A stretch of 64,000 bases of DNA from Sphingomonas sp. PsM26 (GTDB lineage: Bacteria > Pseudomonadota > Alphaproteobacteria > Sphingomonadales > Sphingomonadaceae): assembly GCA_030433805.1 (NCBI GenBank), contig JARUXA010000006.1, positions 1 through 64,000 on the forward strand, given 5' to 3'. The notes beneath the pieces are model-generated. The model worked only from the letters and a program-made list of their open reading frames with translations, made no database searches and was not told the DNA's origin. Position numbers and translations under genes: made by a program. Shown here piece after piece: positions 8,108 through 17,471 of this stretch (positions within the stretch are counted from its first letter, which is position 1; the number at the start of each line of letters is the position of its first letter).

Positions 8108-9027
8108 GCCGTTTCCCGCAACTGGAGCAACTGCGCGAGCGCCGCGATTGCGATGACGTCGGGTTCCTTGCCCGTCACCCCGGCGATCCCGATCGGCGAG
8201 GTCAGCCGCGCGAGCGCCGCCGCCCCGATCCCATCGTCGGCCAGCCGCGCCCGGAACCGCGCCTTCTTGGTCGCGGAGCCAATCAGCCCGACGAAAGCGA
8301 CCCGATCGCGCGCGAGCGCCGCGCGGGTGAGCCGGTAATCGAGCGCATGGTCGTGCGTCAGGATCAGCATCGCGGCATCGTCGGGGGCCTCAGCGACGCA
8401 CTGCTCGATCGCGGCCTCGGGCACGACCGCAACTCCGTCGATCGAATCGAACACCGGGCGTGTGTCGAACCACGCGAGGCGGAACGGGAGCGACGTGCCA
8501 TGCCGCGCGATCGCCTGGCCGACATGCCCCGCCCCGAACAGATAGAGCGGACGGCGATAGTGTCCGATCGTCTCGATCAGGTCGGTCCCCGCGCGGGGCC
8601 GGTCGCCGCGCGCGGAGAGGGCCATCGGCACAGCGGCTGCGCTGACGTGGCGTTCGATCCGGTCGGGCAGCAGCGTCGAGACCAGCACGCACCGTTCCCC
8701 CGCATCCGCGACCCACGCCAGACGCGCGGGGTCGGCATGCTCGATCAGCAGCCGCACCCGCCCGCCGCAGCATTGGCCGAGCAACGGTCCCAGTGGATAA
8801 TCCTGGATCCGCCAGCTGCCGGGGGGCAGCGCCAGCAGCGCGCGCGCCTGCTCGATCGCGCGAAATTCTAGCTGCCCGCCGCCGATCGTCCCGCTTAGGC
8901 CGTCCGCGGTCACGAGCATCCGCGTCCCCGCCCCGCGCGGCGCGGAGCCTTCGGTGGCGAGCACCGACACCAATGCGGCGGGGTCGCAGCGGTCAATGTC
9001 GCGCAACCAGCCGAGCCACGCGGTCAT
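8104..9027 (-). CDS. xdhC: xanthine dehydrogenase accessory protein XdhC
   Basis: 307 residues. The N-terminal XdhC/CoxI domain (DPAALVSVLATEGSAPRGAG, then SGTIGGGQLEFRAIEQAR) is followed by a Rossmann-like domain (LYLFGAGHVGQAIARH, residues about 157-172; VAFVGLIGSATKKARFRARL; SPIGIAGVTGKEPDVIAIA). The family binds molybdenum cofactor, protects it during sulfuration and inserts it into XdhB. It overlaps xdhB (ATGA) upstream and guaD (ATGA) downstream. Confidence 0.95.
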   Translation of the reverse strand: MTAWLGWLRDIDRCDPAALVSVLATEGSAPRGAGTRMLVTADGLSGTIGGGQLEFRAIEQARALLALPPGSWRIQDYPLGPLLGQCCGGRVRLLIEHADPARLAWVADAGERCVLVSTLLPDRIERHVSAAAVPMALSARGDRPRAGTDLIETIGHYRRPLYLFGAGHVGQAIARHGTSLPFRLAWFDTRPVFDSIDGVAVVPEAAIEQCVAEAPDDAAMLILTHDHALDYRLTRAALARDRVAFVGLIGSATKKARFRARLADDGIGAAALARLTSPIGIAGVTGKEPDVIAIAALAQLLQLRETA

Positions 9028-11354
9028 GCCGGCCCAGCCGCCACATGGCCCGCGATCGCGCGCAGGATCGCCTCGGGCGTGGCGGGAGCGTCGAGCGGCG
9101 GCAGCGTCCGTCGATCGGGCGCGGTCGCGGCAACCGCTGCGGTCAGCGCGGAAAACACCGAGATCGCGAGCATGAACGGCGGCTCGCCGACCGCCTTCGA
9201 TCGATGGATCGTCGGTTCGACATTCTCACCGTCCCACAGGTCGATCGCAAAACGGCGCGGGCGGTCCGACGCGGTCGGGATCTTGTAGGTCGCCGGCGAA
9301 TGGGTGAGCAGCCGTCCGGCGTCGTCGAACACCAGCTCCTCGGTCGTCAGCCAGCCTTGGCCCTGCAAAAACCCGCCCTCGATCTGCCCGAGATCGATCG
9401 CTGCATTGAGCGAGCGCCCGACGTCGTGGAGGATATCGACCGCCAGCACCTTATGCTCGCCGGTCAGCGTGTCGATCGCGACCTCCGCCACCGCCGCGCC
9501 ATAAGCGAAGTAATAAAAGGGCCGCCCGTGATGCGCCGCGCGATCATAGGCGATGTCGGGGGTGGCGTAATAACCGGTCGCCGCGAGCGAGATCCGCCCG
9601 ATATGCGCCTTGCGGCACGCTTGGCCGAAGCTGATCCGCTCGCCGCCCGCGACGACGCCGTCGGGCGTGAACGCGACCGCCGCCGCGTCGCAGCCGCAGC
9701 TCCGCGCAAGAAAGGCGGTGAGCCGGTCACGGATCGTCATCGCGGCATGGTACGCTGCCATGCCGTTGAGATCGGCCCCCGACGACGCCGCCGTCGCCGA
9801 AGTGTTTGGCACCTTGTCGGTCCGCGTCGCGGTGATCCGGACTTGCGCCAGCGGCACCGCGAACACGTCCGCGACGATCTGCGCGACCTTGACGTAGAGG
9901 CCCTGGCCCATCTCGGTGCCGCCGTGATTGATCTGGATGCTGCCATCGGCATAGACCAGCACCAGCGCGCCCGCCTGGTTGAGATGCGTGCTGGTGAAGC
10001 TGATCCCGAACTTGACGGGGGTCAGCGCGATCCCCTTCTTGAGCACGGTGTTCGCCGCGTTGAACGCATCGACGTCCGCGCGCCGCATGTCGTAGCGCGC
10101 CGTCTGCCGCAGTCGTGCAACAATGTCGGGCGCGATATTGTCGGCGACGGTCATCCCGTAGGGCGTGACGTCGCGCCCCGGACGGTAGAGATTGGCGGTC
10201 CGCACATCGAGCGGATCGAGACCCAGCGCGCGCGCGACCGCATCGAGCACACGCTCGATCGCGATCATCCCCTGCGGCCCGCCGAACCCGCGGAACGCCG
10301 TCGCCGAGACGGTGTGCGTCTTGAGCCGTTCGGACACGATCTCGACCGCGGGCAGCCAGTAGCTATTGTCGGCATGGAACATCGCACGGTCGTTGATCGC
10401 GGGGGAGAGATCGACCGTCGCGCCGCAGCGTGAGGCGAGGCGCAACTGCAGCGCGAGGATATGCCCCTCGGCGTCGAATCCGACGTCGTAATCGATCCGG
10501 AAATCGTGCCGCTTGCCGGTCATCGTCATGTCGTCGTCGCGGTCGCAGCAGAATTTGGCGGGGCGCCCGGTCTTGGCCGCGACCAAGGCGGCGGCGGCGG
10601 CGAACAAAGCCGCCTGCGTCTCCTTGCCGCCGAACGCGCCGCCCATGCGGCGCACCTCGACCGTGACATCGGCCGAGCTGAGCCCGAGCATATGTGCGAC
10701 GAGATGCTGGACTTCGCTCGGATGCTGGGTCGAACTCAGCAGATGGATCTGCCCGTCCTCGCCCGGCGTCGCGACCGCGACTTGCCCCTCGAGGTAGAAA
10801 TGGTCCTGCCCACCAAGATCGAATCCGCCCGACAGGCTGTGCGGCGCGGCCGCCAGCGCCGTCGCCGCATCGCCGCGCGCCATCCGCTGGGTCGGCTCGA
10901 TCAGCGACTCCGCCGCGCGGGCATCCGTGATCGTCAGCAAGGCGGGGCGCGCGTCGTAATCGATCCGTCCGAGCCGGGCGGCCTTGCGCGCGGCGGTGCG
11001 GCTGGTCGCGGCGACGAGGAAAACCGCCTGCCCGACGCACAGCACTTCGCCGTCCGCGAGCAGCCGGTCGTCATGCGCGACCGGGCTGACGTCGTTCGCG
11101 CCGGGAATGTCGGCGGCGGTGTACACCGCGACCACGCCCGGCGCGGCGCGCACCGCGGAGAGGTCGATGCCGGTGATCGCGGCATGCGCCTGCGTGCTCT
11201 GCCCGAAGGCGAGGTGGAGCATCCCCGGCGGCTCGGTCCCGTCGTCGGCGTAGGTCGCAGCCCCGCTGACGTGCAGTCGCGCGCTGTCGTGCGGCGGGGC
11301 GCGCGTATCGCGGGTGGGCGCGCGGACGGGCTGGGCAAGGTCGCGCTCAGCCAT
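9024..11354 (-). CDS. xdhB: xanthine dehydrogenase, molybdopterin-binding subunit
   Basis: 776 residues from ATG 11354, whose first 8 nt overlap the end of xdhA. The a/b hammerhead domain (SGAATYADDGTEPPGMLHLA) is followed by the molybdopterin domains, with GGQDHFYLEGQVA, RMGGAFGGKET, TVSATAFRGFGGPQGM, HGGTEMGQGLYVKVAQI and the C-terminal AVGEPPFML carrying the expected catalytic Glu near residue 724. With XdhA it oxidises hypoxanthine to xanthine and xanthine to urate. The XdhA/XdhB split form is the usual bacterial arrangement. Confidence 0.96.
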   Translation of the reverse strand: MAERDLAQPVRAPTRDTRAPPHDSARLHVSGAATYADDGTEPPGMLHLAFGQSTQAHAAITGIDLSAVRAAPGVVAVYTAADIPGANDVSPVAHDDRLLADGEVLCVGQAVFLVAATSRTAARKAARLGRIDYDARPALLTITDARAAESLIEPTQRMARGDAATALAAAPHSLSGGFDLGGQDHFYLEGQVAVATPGEDGQIHLLSSTQHPSEVQHLVAHMLGLSSADVTVEVRRMGGAFGGKETQAALFAAAAALVAAKTGRPAKFCCDRDDDMTMTGKRHDFRIDYDVGFDAEGHILALQLRLASRCGATVDLSPAINDRAMFHADNSYWLPAVEIVSERLKTHTVSATAFRGFGGPQGMIAIERVLDAVARALGLDPLDVRTANLYRPGRDVTPYGMTVADNIAPDIVARLRQTARYDMRRADVDAFNAANTVLKKGIALTPVKFGISFTSTHLNQAGALVLVYADGSIQINHGGTEMGQGLYVKVAQIVADVFAVPLAQVRITATRTDKVPNTSATAASSGADLNGMAAYHAAMTIRDRLTAFLARSCGCDAAAVAFTPDGVVAGGERISFGQACRKAHIGRISLAATGYYATPDIAYDRAAHHGRPFYYFAYGAAVAEVAIDTLTGEHKVLAVDILHDVGRSLNAAIDLGQIEGGFLQGQGWLTTEELVFDDAGRLLTHSPATYKIPTASDRPRRFAIDLWDGENVEPTIHRSKAVGEPPFMLAISVFSALTAAVAATAPDRRTLPPLDAPATPEAILRAIAGHVAAGPA

Positions 11355-12753
11355 CGATCGTCTCCAGATCGAGCACCGAAACGGTCTCCCCGTGCGCCTT
11401 GTGCCACAATCGACGGAGCAGATTGCCCGCTGCCTCCAGCCGATACGCACTCGACCCGCGGACGTCGTCGAGCGGGGTGAAGTCGCTGCGCAGCCCATCC
11501 GCCGCGCGCTCGATCGTCGCGAGGGTGAAGTCCGCGCCCGTCAGTGCGGCTTCGCATGCCGCCGCGCGCTTCGGCGTCGCGGCCATCCCGCCGAAGGCGA
11601 CGCGTGCCGCCGTGATGCGCCCCTCGCGGATCGTCAGCTTGAAGGCCCCACACACCGCCGAAATGTCGCTGTCGAAGCGGCGCGTCAGTTTGGAGATGTG
11701 GATCAGATCGTCGGGGCCGGGGCGTGGAAGCCACAGGCTCTCGACGAACTCGCCCGGCCGCAAATCCTGCTCGCGATAGGCGATGAAATAGTCTTCGAGC
11801 GCGATCGTGCGGCGGCCCGCCTTGCTGCGCAGCGTCAGCTCTGCGCCGAGCGCGATGAACGCCGGGGGACCGTCGCCGATCGGCGATCCATTGGCGATGT
11901 TGCCGCCGATCGTCGCCGCGTTGCGCACCTGCAATCCGGCAAAGCGCCGCGTCAGTTCGCCCAGATCGGGGTGGAGTCGCGCGAACGCCGCATGCGCCTC
12001 GGCATAGCGCACCGCCGCGCCGAGCCGAATGCCGCTCGCGCCTTCCTCGATCTGGCGCAAGGCGGGGATGTCACCGATGAAGATCGGCGTCTTTATCTCG
12101 CGCAACTGCTTGGTCACCCACAGGCCGACATCGGTTGCGCCTGCGACGAGGCACGCATCGGGATGCTCAGCGAGCAGATCGGCGAGGTCTTCGGGCGTGC
12201 GCGGTGCATCGGCGCGCGCGTCACCGAGCGCGTGGAGCTGCACGAGCAACGCGGCATCGTCGCGGATCACCGGTTCGGCCGCTTCGCCCGCAGCGAGGAT
12301 CGGGCCGTATCCCGTGCAGCGGCACAGATTGCCCGACAGAACGTCCGCGACGGGCAGCGCCGATCCTGCCGCGCCGATGCAGCGCGCGTAGAGCGACATG
12401 ACGAACCCCGGCGTGCAGAAGCCGCATTGCGCGCTGCCGTTCTCGGCCATGCACGTCTGGATCGGCGTCAGCGCACCGTCTGCGTCGGCGAGGCTTTCGA
12501 CCGTCAGCAACGCCTTGCCGTCGAGCATCGGCAGGAACTGGATGCAGGCGTTCACCGCGCGCCAGGACAGCGCCGTCCCCGCCGCATCGGGTTCGCCGAC
12601 CAGCACGGTGCACGCGCCGCAATCGCCCTCGGCACAGCCTTGCTTGGTGCCGGTGCGGCGCGCGGTGTAGCGCAGGTGATCGAGCAAGGTGGCGGTCGGG
12701 TCGACGCCCGTCAGCGCGACGGTTTCGCCATCGAGGAGGAAGCGCACGTCCAT
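11347..12753 (-). CDS. xdhA: xanthine dehydrogenase, FeS/FAD subunit
   Basis: 468 residues from ATG 12753, one nucleotide after the uraH stop. A plant-type 2Fe-2S ferredoxin domain (Cys 40, 45, 48, 70) and a second 2Fe-2S domain (Cys 110, 113, 144, 146) come first, then an FAD-binding domain with RNAATIGGNIANGSPIGDGP and a C-terminal CO-dehydrogenase flavoprotein domain. Electrons pass from the molybdenum site in XdhB through the clusters to FAD and NAD+. All expected cysteines are present. Confidence 0.96.
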   Translation of the reverse strand: MDVRFLLDGETVALTGVDPTATLLDHLRYTARRTGTKQGCAEGDCGACTVLVGEPDAAGTALSWRAVNACIQFLPMLDGKALLTVESLADADGALTPIQTCMAENGSAQCGFCTPGFVMSLYARCIGAAGSALPVADVLSGNLCRCTGYGPILAAGEAAEPVIRDDAALLVQLHALGDARADAPRTPEDLADLLAEHPDACLVAGATDVGLWVTKQLREIKTPIFIGDIPALRQIEEGASGIRLGAAVRYAEAHAAFARLHPDLGELTRRFAGLQVRNAATIGGNIANGSPIGDGPPAFIALGAELTLRSKAGRRTIALEDYFIAYREQDLRPGEFVESLWLPRPGPDDLIHISKLTRRFDSDISAVCGAFKLTIREGRITAARVAFGGMAATPKRAAACEAALTGADFTLATIERAADGLRSDFTPLDDVRGSSAYRLEAAGNLLRRLWHKAHGETVSVLDLETIDG

Positions 12754-12754
12754 C

Positions 12755-13084
12755 TCAGCTTCCCCGATAGGTCGAATAGCCGAACGGCGAGACGAGCAGG
12801 GGAACATGATAATGGCCGTCGTCGGCAATCCCGAAGTCGATCGCCACCACGTCCAGAAACGGCGGATCGGGCAGGGCGACACCCGCCGCACGGAAATAGG
12901 CGGCGACCGCGAAGACGAGGCGATAGCGGCCGGTCGCAAGCGTGGGCAACCCGGTGCAACGGCCGTCGGCGTTGGTGATGCCCTCGAACAGCGGTGCACC
13001 ATCGGCGGTGGTCAGCCGCACCGCGATCCCGGCAGCAGGGCGGCCGTGCGTGGTGTCGAGCACGTGCGTCGAAAGGCTGGTCAT
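12755..13084 (-). CDS. uraH: 5-hydroxyisourate hydrolase
   Basis: 109 residues from ATG 13084, overlapping the flavoprotein stop as ATGA. It is a transthyretin-related protein: N-terminal [34 protein letters not shown] in the middle, and the C-terminal signature [17 protein letters not shown], where the YRGS tetrapeptide separates hydrolases from vertebrate transthyretin. It opens 5-hydroxyisourate, the first product of urate oxidation, to OHCU. Its presence implies that the cell makes 5-hydroxyisourate, although no known urate oxidase is in the window. Confidence 0.96.
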   Translation of the reverse strand: MTSLSTHVLDTTHGRPAAGIAVRLTTADGAPLFEGITNADGRCTGLPTLATGRYRLVFAVAAYFRAAGVALPDPPFLDVVAIDFGIADDGHYHVPLLVSPFGYSTYRGS

Positions 13085-14526
13085 GCTGCCGCCGCTGTCT
13101 GGGGGGTGGGGACGGGGAGCGGCCATGCGCCGACAAACTCCGCCTCGTCATACGCGAGCAGGTCGGCGATCAGCGCAGCGCGATCGTCGAGAAAGAGCTG
13201 ATCTGAAACCCCGCGCACCAGCCGTGGCAACGCCCCCTGCAATCCCGACAGTGCCGATGCCGACAGGCCGAGGCTGATCAGCGCGCCGTAATGGAACGCG
13301 AACAGCCCGTGCATCCGCGCCGCATCGCCCTCGGTGCGCGGGAGAAGCTCGAACCCCGGCCCGAGATAGGGATGCGCGTCGATCAGCGCGTTGGCGCTGC
13401 CCTCAGGCGGCGTGAAGCGGTCACGCCAGCGCGCGACGCCATCCACCACCAGCCGCAATTCGGGGCGCAGCGCGGGATCGCTGACGAGCCCGGTCGACAG
13501 GACGAGGAAGTCGAAGTCATGGTCGCCCTGCGGCGTCGTCACGCGCGCGCCGCCAGCCGTCGCGGCGACCGAGAGCCACGGCGCGCCAAGGTGGAGCGTG
13601 AACCCCGGCCATGCCGCGGCGCGCGCGAAGGTGTCGTTGGTCGGCGGCTGGTTGTGGCTGAGGAACGCCGCCATCACCGCATATTTCTCGCCGTCCGACA
13701 GCGCCGGATAGCGCCCGGTGAAGCCGACGCGTTCCATGAAGCGGATCGGGTTGATCCGCGGCAGCACGCTGCGCCGGATGAAGACATGCGCTTCGGCGAC
13801 TCCCGCCTGCAACGCGCAATGGGCGTTGTCGAACGCTGATGCGCCGCCGCCGAGGATGCCGATCCGCTTGCCCGCCAGCGCCGCGTAATCGATCGCCGCA
13901 CTGGTATGCGCGTACAGCGTCGGCGGCAGCGCATCCTTGATCATCGCGGGCACATGCCATTCGCCGCCGCCCTGGATCCCCGTCGCGAGCACGACCTTGC
14001 GCGCGAGCAGCGCCGGCTGTCCGTCGAGATGCAGCCGGTGGATACCGTCCGCGAGCGGTTCGATCAGCGTCAGCCGCGTATCGTTGCGCACGGGCAGCGC
14101 GAGCACGCGGCGATACCAGCGCAGATACGCCATCCAGTCGCCCCGCGCGATCTTGTCGAGCGCGTCCCAACCCGCGCGGCCATGCTGCGCCTCCCAGAAA
14201 GCGCGGTAGCTGAGCGCGGGGATGCCGAAGTCGATCGGGTTGAGGTGCTTGGGCGTGCGCAGCGTGATCATCCGCGCATAGGTTTCCCACGGGCCCTCGA
14301 ACCCCGCCGGATTCTCATCGATCACGAGGATGTTCGAGACGCGCTCGCGCAGCAGCCCGAACGCCGCCGCCAGCCCACTCTGCCCGCCGCCGACGATCAC
14401 GACGTCATGGACATGCGTGCCCTCCACGCTGCGTGGCCGGGTCCAGTCCGTCCCGCCGTGCCCGATCAGCATCAAATGCCGCCGCAGTTCTGCCTCGAGC
14501 GCGGGCAGGCCGATTGCGTCGCTCAT
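13081..14526 (-). CDS. two-Rossmann FAD/NAD(P) flavoprotein, candidate urate-oxidising enzyme
   Basis: 481 residues. A first dinucleotide fold ([19 protein letters not shown], residues about 41-59) binds FAD and a second ([18 protein letters not shown], about 219-236) binds NAD(P)H, as in flavin-containing and Baeyer-Villiger-type monooxygenases. [21 protein letters not shown] and [17 protein letters not shown] resemble that superfamily. Genes on both sides, uraD upstream and uraH downstream, overlap it by ATGA and act directly after urate oxidation. Uricase, PuuD, and HpxO/HpyO (a different, class A flavoprotein) are all absent from the window. The inference is that this protein hydroxylates urate to 5-hydroxyisourate. 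The fold call is firm; the substrate is not. Confidence 0.75.
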   Translation of the reverse strand: MSDAIGLPALEAELRRHLMLIGHGGTDWTRPRSVEGTHVHDVVIVGGGQSGLAAAFGLLRERVSNILVIDENPAGFEGPWETYARMITLRTPKHLNPIDFGIPALSYRAFWEAQHGRAGWDALDKIARGDWMAYLRWYRRVLALPVRNDTRLTLIEPLADGIHRLHLDGQPALLARKVVLATGIQGGGEWHVPAMIKDALPPTLYAHTSAAIDYAALAGKRIGILGGGASAFDNAHCALQAGVAEAHVFIRRSVLPRINPIRFMERVGFTGRYPALSDGEKYAVMAAFLSHNQPPTNDTFARAAAWPGFTLHLGAPWLSVAATAGGARVTTPQGDHDFDFLVLSTGLVSDPALRPELRLVVDGVARWRDRFTPPEGSANALIDAHPYLGPGFELLPRTEGDAARMHGLFAFHYGALISLGLSASALSGLQGALPRLVRGVSDQLFLDDRAALIADLLAYDEAEFVGAWPLPVPTPQTAAAA

Positions 14527-14963
14527 CGCATGTCCTCCAGTCGCAGTCGGACGATTTCGCCGATTTCACCGAGCGCGGTCGCGATCTCGCTGTCGCGATC
14601 CTGCGCGAGGCGGCGTTCCATCGCGGCGAGGATCCCGGCCTTGTCGGTCCGCCGCACGCAGATGATGAAGGGGAAGTCGAACCGCGCCGTGTACGCCGCG
14701 TTGAGCGCGTGGAAGCGCGCATAGTCTTCGGGCGTCAGCCGATCGAGTCCTGCGGATGCCTGTTCCGCCGCCGATGCATCGGTCAGCGTGCGGTCGATCG
14801 CCGCCTTGCCAGCGAGTTCGGGATGCGCGCGGATCAGCGCGAGCTGTTCGTCGCGCGTCGCGGCGGCGACCACCGCCATCAGATCGACATGGCGATCGCC
14901 CGACGACGGGTTCGCATCGGCACGCTGCTCGACCCACGGGCTATGCTCGAACAGCGCGCTCAA
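14523..14963 (-). CDS. uraD: OHCU decarboxylase, short N-terminus and TTG start
   Basis: 146 residues. The catalytic motif IRAHPELAGKAA (His near residue 47) is present, as are FDFPFIICVRR and the C-terminal EIGEIVRLRLEDM. The enzyme decarboxylates OHCU to (S)-allantoin. The start is TTG 14963, overlapping the upstream stop as TTGA; no earlier start codon is available in this frame. The protein therefore starts directly at the FEHSPWV segment and lacks the roughly 20 residues that usually precede it. The catalytic residues are intact, so it is probably active. Confidence 0.9.
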   Translation of the reverse strand: MSALFEHSPWVEQRADANPSSGDRHVDLMAVVAAATRDEQLALIRAHPELAGKAAIDRTLTDASAAEQASAGLDRLTPEDYARFHALNAAYTARFDFPFIICVRRTDKAGILAAMERRLAQDRDSEIATALGEIGEIVRLRLEDMR

Positions 14964-15349
14964 TGACTGTCCCCTTCGAGGCTGACATGCGCCGAAACGA
15001 CCTTCCAGCCGTCGGCGAACTTGACCCAGGCCTGGCTCTGGCGTCCGCGCCGGTCGCTCCCCGCGCGGAAGAATTCGGCGTCGGCGGTGGCGAACCCCGC
15101 GGCATAGACGGTGATCGCAACGCGCCCGAGGCTACGCTGTGGCGATCCGCCGCGGCCTTTGCGGAAGGCGCGGATCGCGTCGATGCCGTACAGCACTTCG
15201 CCGACGCCGTAGCGGTTGGTCGTCGGCGCGGCGTGGAACAGCGCGTCCATCGCCGCGACGTCGTCGGCCATCAGCGCGCGCTCATAGGCGTGGAACGCTT
15301 GCGTCATTTCCGCGAGCAGCACCGGATCGTCGATCGGGATATCGGTCAT
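14960..15349 (-). CDS. hpxZ: HpxZ/AtzH-like SnoaL-type protein (DUF3225)
   Basis: 129 residues from ATG 15349, overlapping puuE as ATGA. The cone-shaped SnoaL/NTF2-like family is recognised from DDVAAMDALFHAAPTTNRYG, EVLYGIDAIRAFRKGRG, VYAAGFATADAEFFR and GRQSQAWVKFADGWKVVSAH. In Klebsiella hpx clusters the equivalent gene, hpxZ, accompanies hpxWXY; the relative AtzH in cyanurate catabolism is reported to act on malonate-semialdehyde-type by-products. Its exact reaction in purine breakdown is unsettled, probably a small amidase or hydrolase step late in the pathway. Confidence 0.82.
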   Translation of the reverse strand: MTDIPIDDPVLLAEMTQAFHAYERALMADDVAAMDALFHAAPTTNRYGVGEVLYGIDAIRAFRKGRGGSPQRSLGRVAITVYAAGFATADAEFFRAGSDRRGRQSQAWVKFADGWKVVSAHVSLEGDSH

Positions 15350-16233
15350 GCCGGGTGAACCTCCCGCCAGTGGCGCGCGACGTCGATGCGGCGGGCGATC
15401 CACGCGTCGCCAGAAGCGAGCACGTGATCGACGAAGCACGCGAGCGCGCGCGCCCGCGCCGGGCGGCCTGCGATCCGCCCGTGCAGGCCGATCGACAGCA
15501 TCCGCCCGCCTTCCTCGCGCAGCTGATCGAAGCTGTCGCGCAGGTAGCGGAAGAACTGCTCGCCCTCGGTAAAGCCGTTGAGCGCGACCATCTTCATGTC
15601 GTTGGCATCGAGCGTATAGGGGACGATCAGTTGCGCAGCGCCATGACGCCGGTCCCAATAGGGCAGGTCGTCGGCATAGCTGTCGGCATCGTAAAGGAAC
15701 CCGCCCTCCTCGGCGACGAGCCGCGCGGTGTTGGGCGAGGTCCGCCCCTGATACCAGCCGAGCGGTCGCGCGCCGGTAAGCCGCGTATGGAGTCCAATCG
15801 CCTCGGCGATATGCGCGCGTTCGGTCGCTTCGGGAACGGTCTGGTAATCGATCCAGCGCAGGCCGTGGCTGGCGATTTCCCACCCGGCATCCTGCATCGC
15901 CGCGACGACCGCGGGGTTCGCTTCCATCGCCTTTGCGACCGCGAACGCCGTCACTGGGACACCGCGCGCCGTGAACAGCCGGTGCAACCGCCAGAACCCT
16001 ACGCGCGCGCCATATTCGTACAGGCTTTCCATCGCCATCGCGCGGTCGGGATGGCTACCTGCGCCGACCATCTCGGACAGGAAGGCCTCGGACCCGGCAT
16101 CGCCGTTCAGCACCGAATTCTCGGCACCTTCCTCGTAATTGACGACGAACTGCACCGCGACGCGCGCGCCGCCGGGCCAGCGCGGATCGGGCGGGGTGGC
16201 GCCATAGCCGACCAGGTCGCGCGGCGGCGTCAT
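15346..16233 (-). CDS. puuE: allantoinase, PuuE type (polysaccharide-deacetylase fold)
   Basis: 295 residues from ATG 16233, overlapping pucG as ATGA. The family hallmarks are RDLVGYGATPPDPRWPGGAR, VNYEEGAEN, YGARVGFWRLHRLF, WEIASHGLRWIDYQ, PLGWYQGRTSPNT, YDADSYADDLPYW and LSIGLHGRIAGRPAR. PuuE is the metal-independent allantoinase related to chitin deacetylases; it hydrolyses allantoin to allantoate and replaces the amidohydrolase-type allantoinase AllB, which is absent here. Confidence 0.93.
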   Translation of the reverse strand: MTPPRDLVGYGATPPDPRWPGGARVAVQFVVNYEEGAENSVLNGDAGSEAFLSEMVGAGSHPDRAMAMESLYEYGARVGFWRLHRLFTARGVPVTAFAVAKAMEANPAVVAAMQDAGWEIASHGLRWIDYQTVPEATERAHIAEAIGLHTRLTGARPLGWYQGRTSPNTARLVAEEGGFLYDADSYADDLPYWDRRHGAAQLIVPYTLDANDMKMVALNGFTEGEQFFRYLRDSFDQLREEGGRMLSIGLHGRIAGRPARARALACFVDHVLASGDAWIARRIDVARHWREVHPA

Positions 16234-17471
16234 GCGTCCCACGCGGCGATCGCCGCCTCGACCGCTGCCCCTGCGGGCAGCACGAACCCTTCGCGGCGCA
16301 GGCACGCTTCAAGCGCGCCGAGCGTGATCAGCACCTTATGCTTCATCGCATTATAGCCCATCGCGCCGAGCCGCCAGATCCGCCCCTGCAACGGGCCGAA
16401 CGCGGTGCCGATCTCGATCTCGAACTGGTCGCGCATCGCGGTGCGGACACGCTCGCCGTCGACTCCGTCGGGAATGTAGACGCCGGTGACGTTGGTCATG
16501 CGGTGCGCATCGTCGCCGAACACGCGCAAGCCCATCGCGCGCAGCCCCGCGGTCATCGCGCGACCCGCGGCGGCATGGCGCGCGAACCGCGCGTCGAGCC
16601 CTTCGCCCAAGGCCACGCGCGCGCATTCGCGTGCCGCGTAGAGCATCGAGGTCGCCTCGGTATGGTGGTTGAGCCGCTTCTCCGACCAATAATCCATGAT
16701 CATCGCGAGATCGAAATAGTTGGACCCGATCCGTGGCCCCACGCCATCGGCGATGTCGGCGCGGCGGATGCCCTGTTCGACATGGCGACGCGCGGCGATG
16801 TGCGCGGCGGCGCCGTCGGACAGCGTGATCGGTGCAGAGCCGGAAGGACCGCCCAAGCATTTCTGCAAGCCGCCCGTCACCACGTCGATCCCCCAGCGGT
16901 CTGTCGCGATCTCCATGCCGCCAAGCGTTGCGGTTGCGTCGACATAGGACAAAGCCCCCGCCGCGCGGCAGAGCGCCCCCAGACCCTCGAGCGGCTGCGC
17001 CATCGTCGTCGAGGTGTCGCCGTGGACGGTCGCGACGACCTTGGGCGCGAACCGCTCGATCGCGGCGGCGATCGCGTCCAGCGGCACGGTCTCGCCCCAC
17101 GGTGCATCGACCGTCTCGACCACCGCGCCGATCCGCGCGAGGATTTCGGTCAGCAACAGTCCGAACCGCCCGAAATTGACCACCAATACGCGGTCGCCCG
17201 GCACCACTAGCGACACCAGCGACGCCTCGATCGCCGCGCGTGCGGTGCCGTCGATCAGCATCGTCCACGGGTTGCGCGTGCCGAACACCGGGCGGTACAG
17301 CGCCATCACCTGGTTCATGTAGCCGGTCATTTCCGGGTCGAACTGCCCAAGCAGATCCGCCGACATCGCGCGCAACACGCGCGGATGCGCGTTGACCGGG
17401 CCGGGGCCCATCAACAGCCGCTGCGGCGGATCGATCTCGCCGAACAGGTCGATCCCGTCGTCATTCGGCAT
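16230..17471 (-). CDS. pucG: (S)-ureidoglycine-glyoxylate aminotransferase
   Basis: 413 residues from ATG 17471; its start overlaps the end of allC by 11 nt. It is a class V aminotransferase of the alanine-glyoxylate type: LLMGPGPVNAHPRVL, MLIDGTARAAIEA, VDATATLGGMEI (Asp 178) and GLQKCLGGPSGSAPITL with the PLP lysine at 204. In this context it converts ureidoglycine plus glyoxylate to oxalurate plus glycine, the PucG reaction. A general serine or alanine-glyoxylate aminotransferase is less likely, given neighbours on both sides from allantoin breakdown. Confidence 0.9.
   Translation of the reverse strand: MPNDDGIDLFGEIDPPQRLLMGPGPVNAHPRVLRAMSADLLGQFDPEMTGYMNQVMALYRPVFGTRNPWTMLIDGTARAAIEASLVSLVVPGDRVLVVNFGRFGLLLTEILARIGAVVETVDAPWGETVPLDAIAAAIERFAPKVVATVHGDTSTTMAQPLEGLGALCRAAGALSYVDATATLGGMEIATDRWGIDVVTGGLQKCLGGPSGSAPITLSDGAAAHIAARRHVEQGIRRADIADGVGPRIGSNYFDLAMIMDYWSEKRLNHHTEATSMLYAARECARVALGEGLDARFARHAAAGRAMTAGLRAMGLRVFGDDAHRMTNVTGVYIPDGVDGERVRTAMRDQFEIEIGTAFGPLQGRIWRLGAMGYNAMKHKVLITLGALEACLRREGFVLPAGAAVEAAIAAWDA

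Noticed and set aside
8793..10433. 546-codon plus-strand open frame opposite xdhB/xdhC
   Set aside because: Arg/Asp-rich shadow of xdhB and xdhC, whose motifs are unambiguous.
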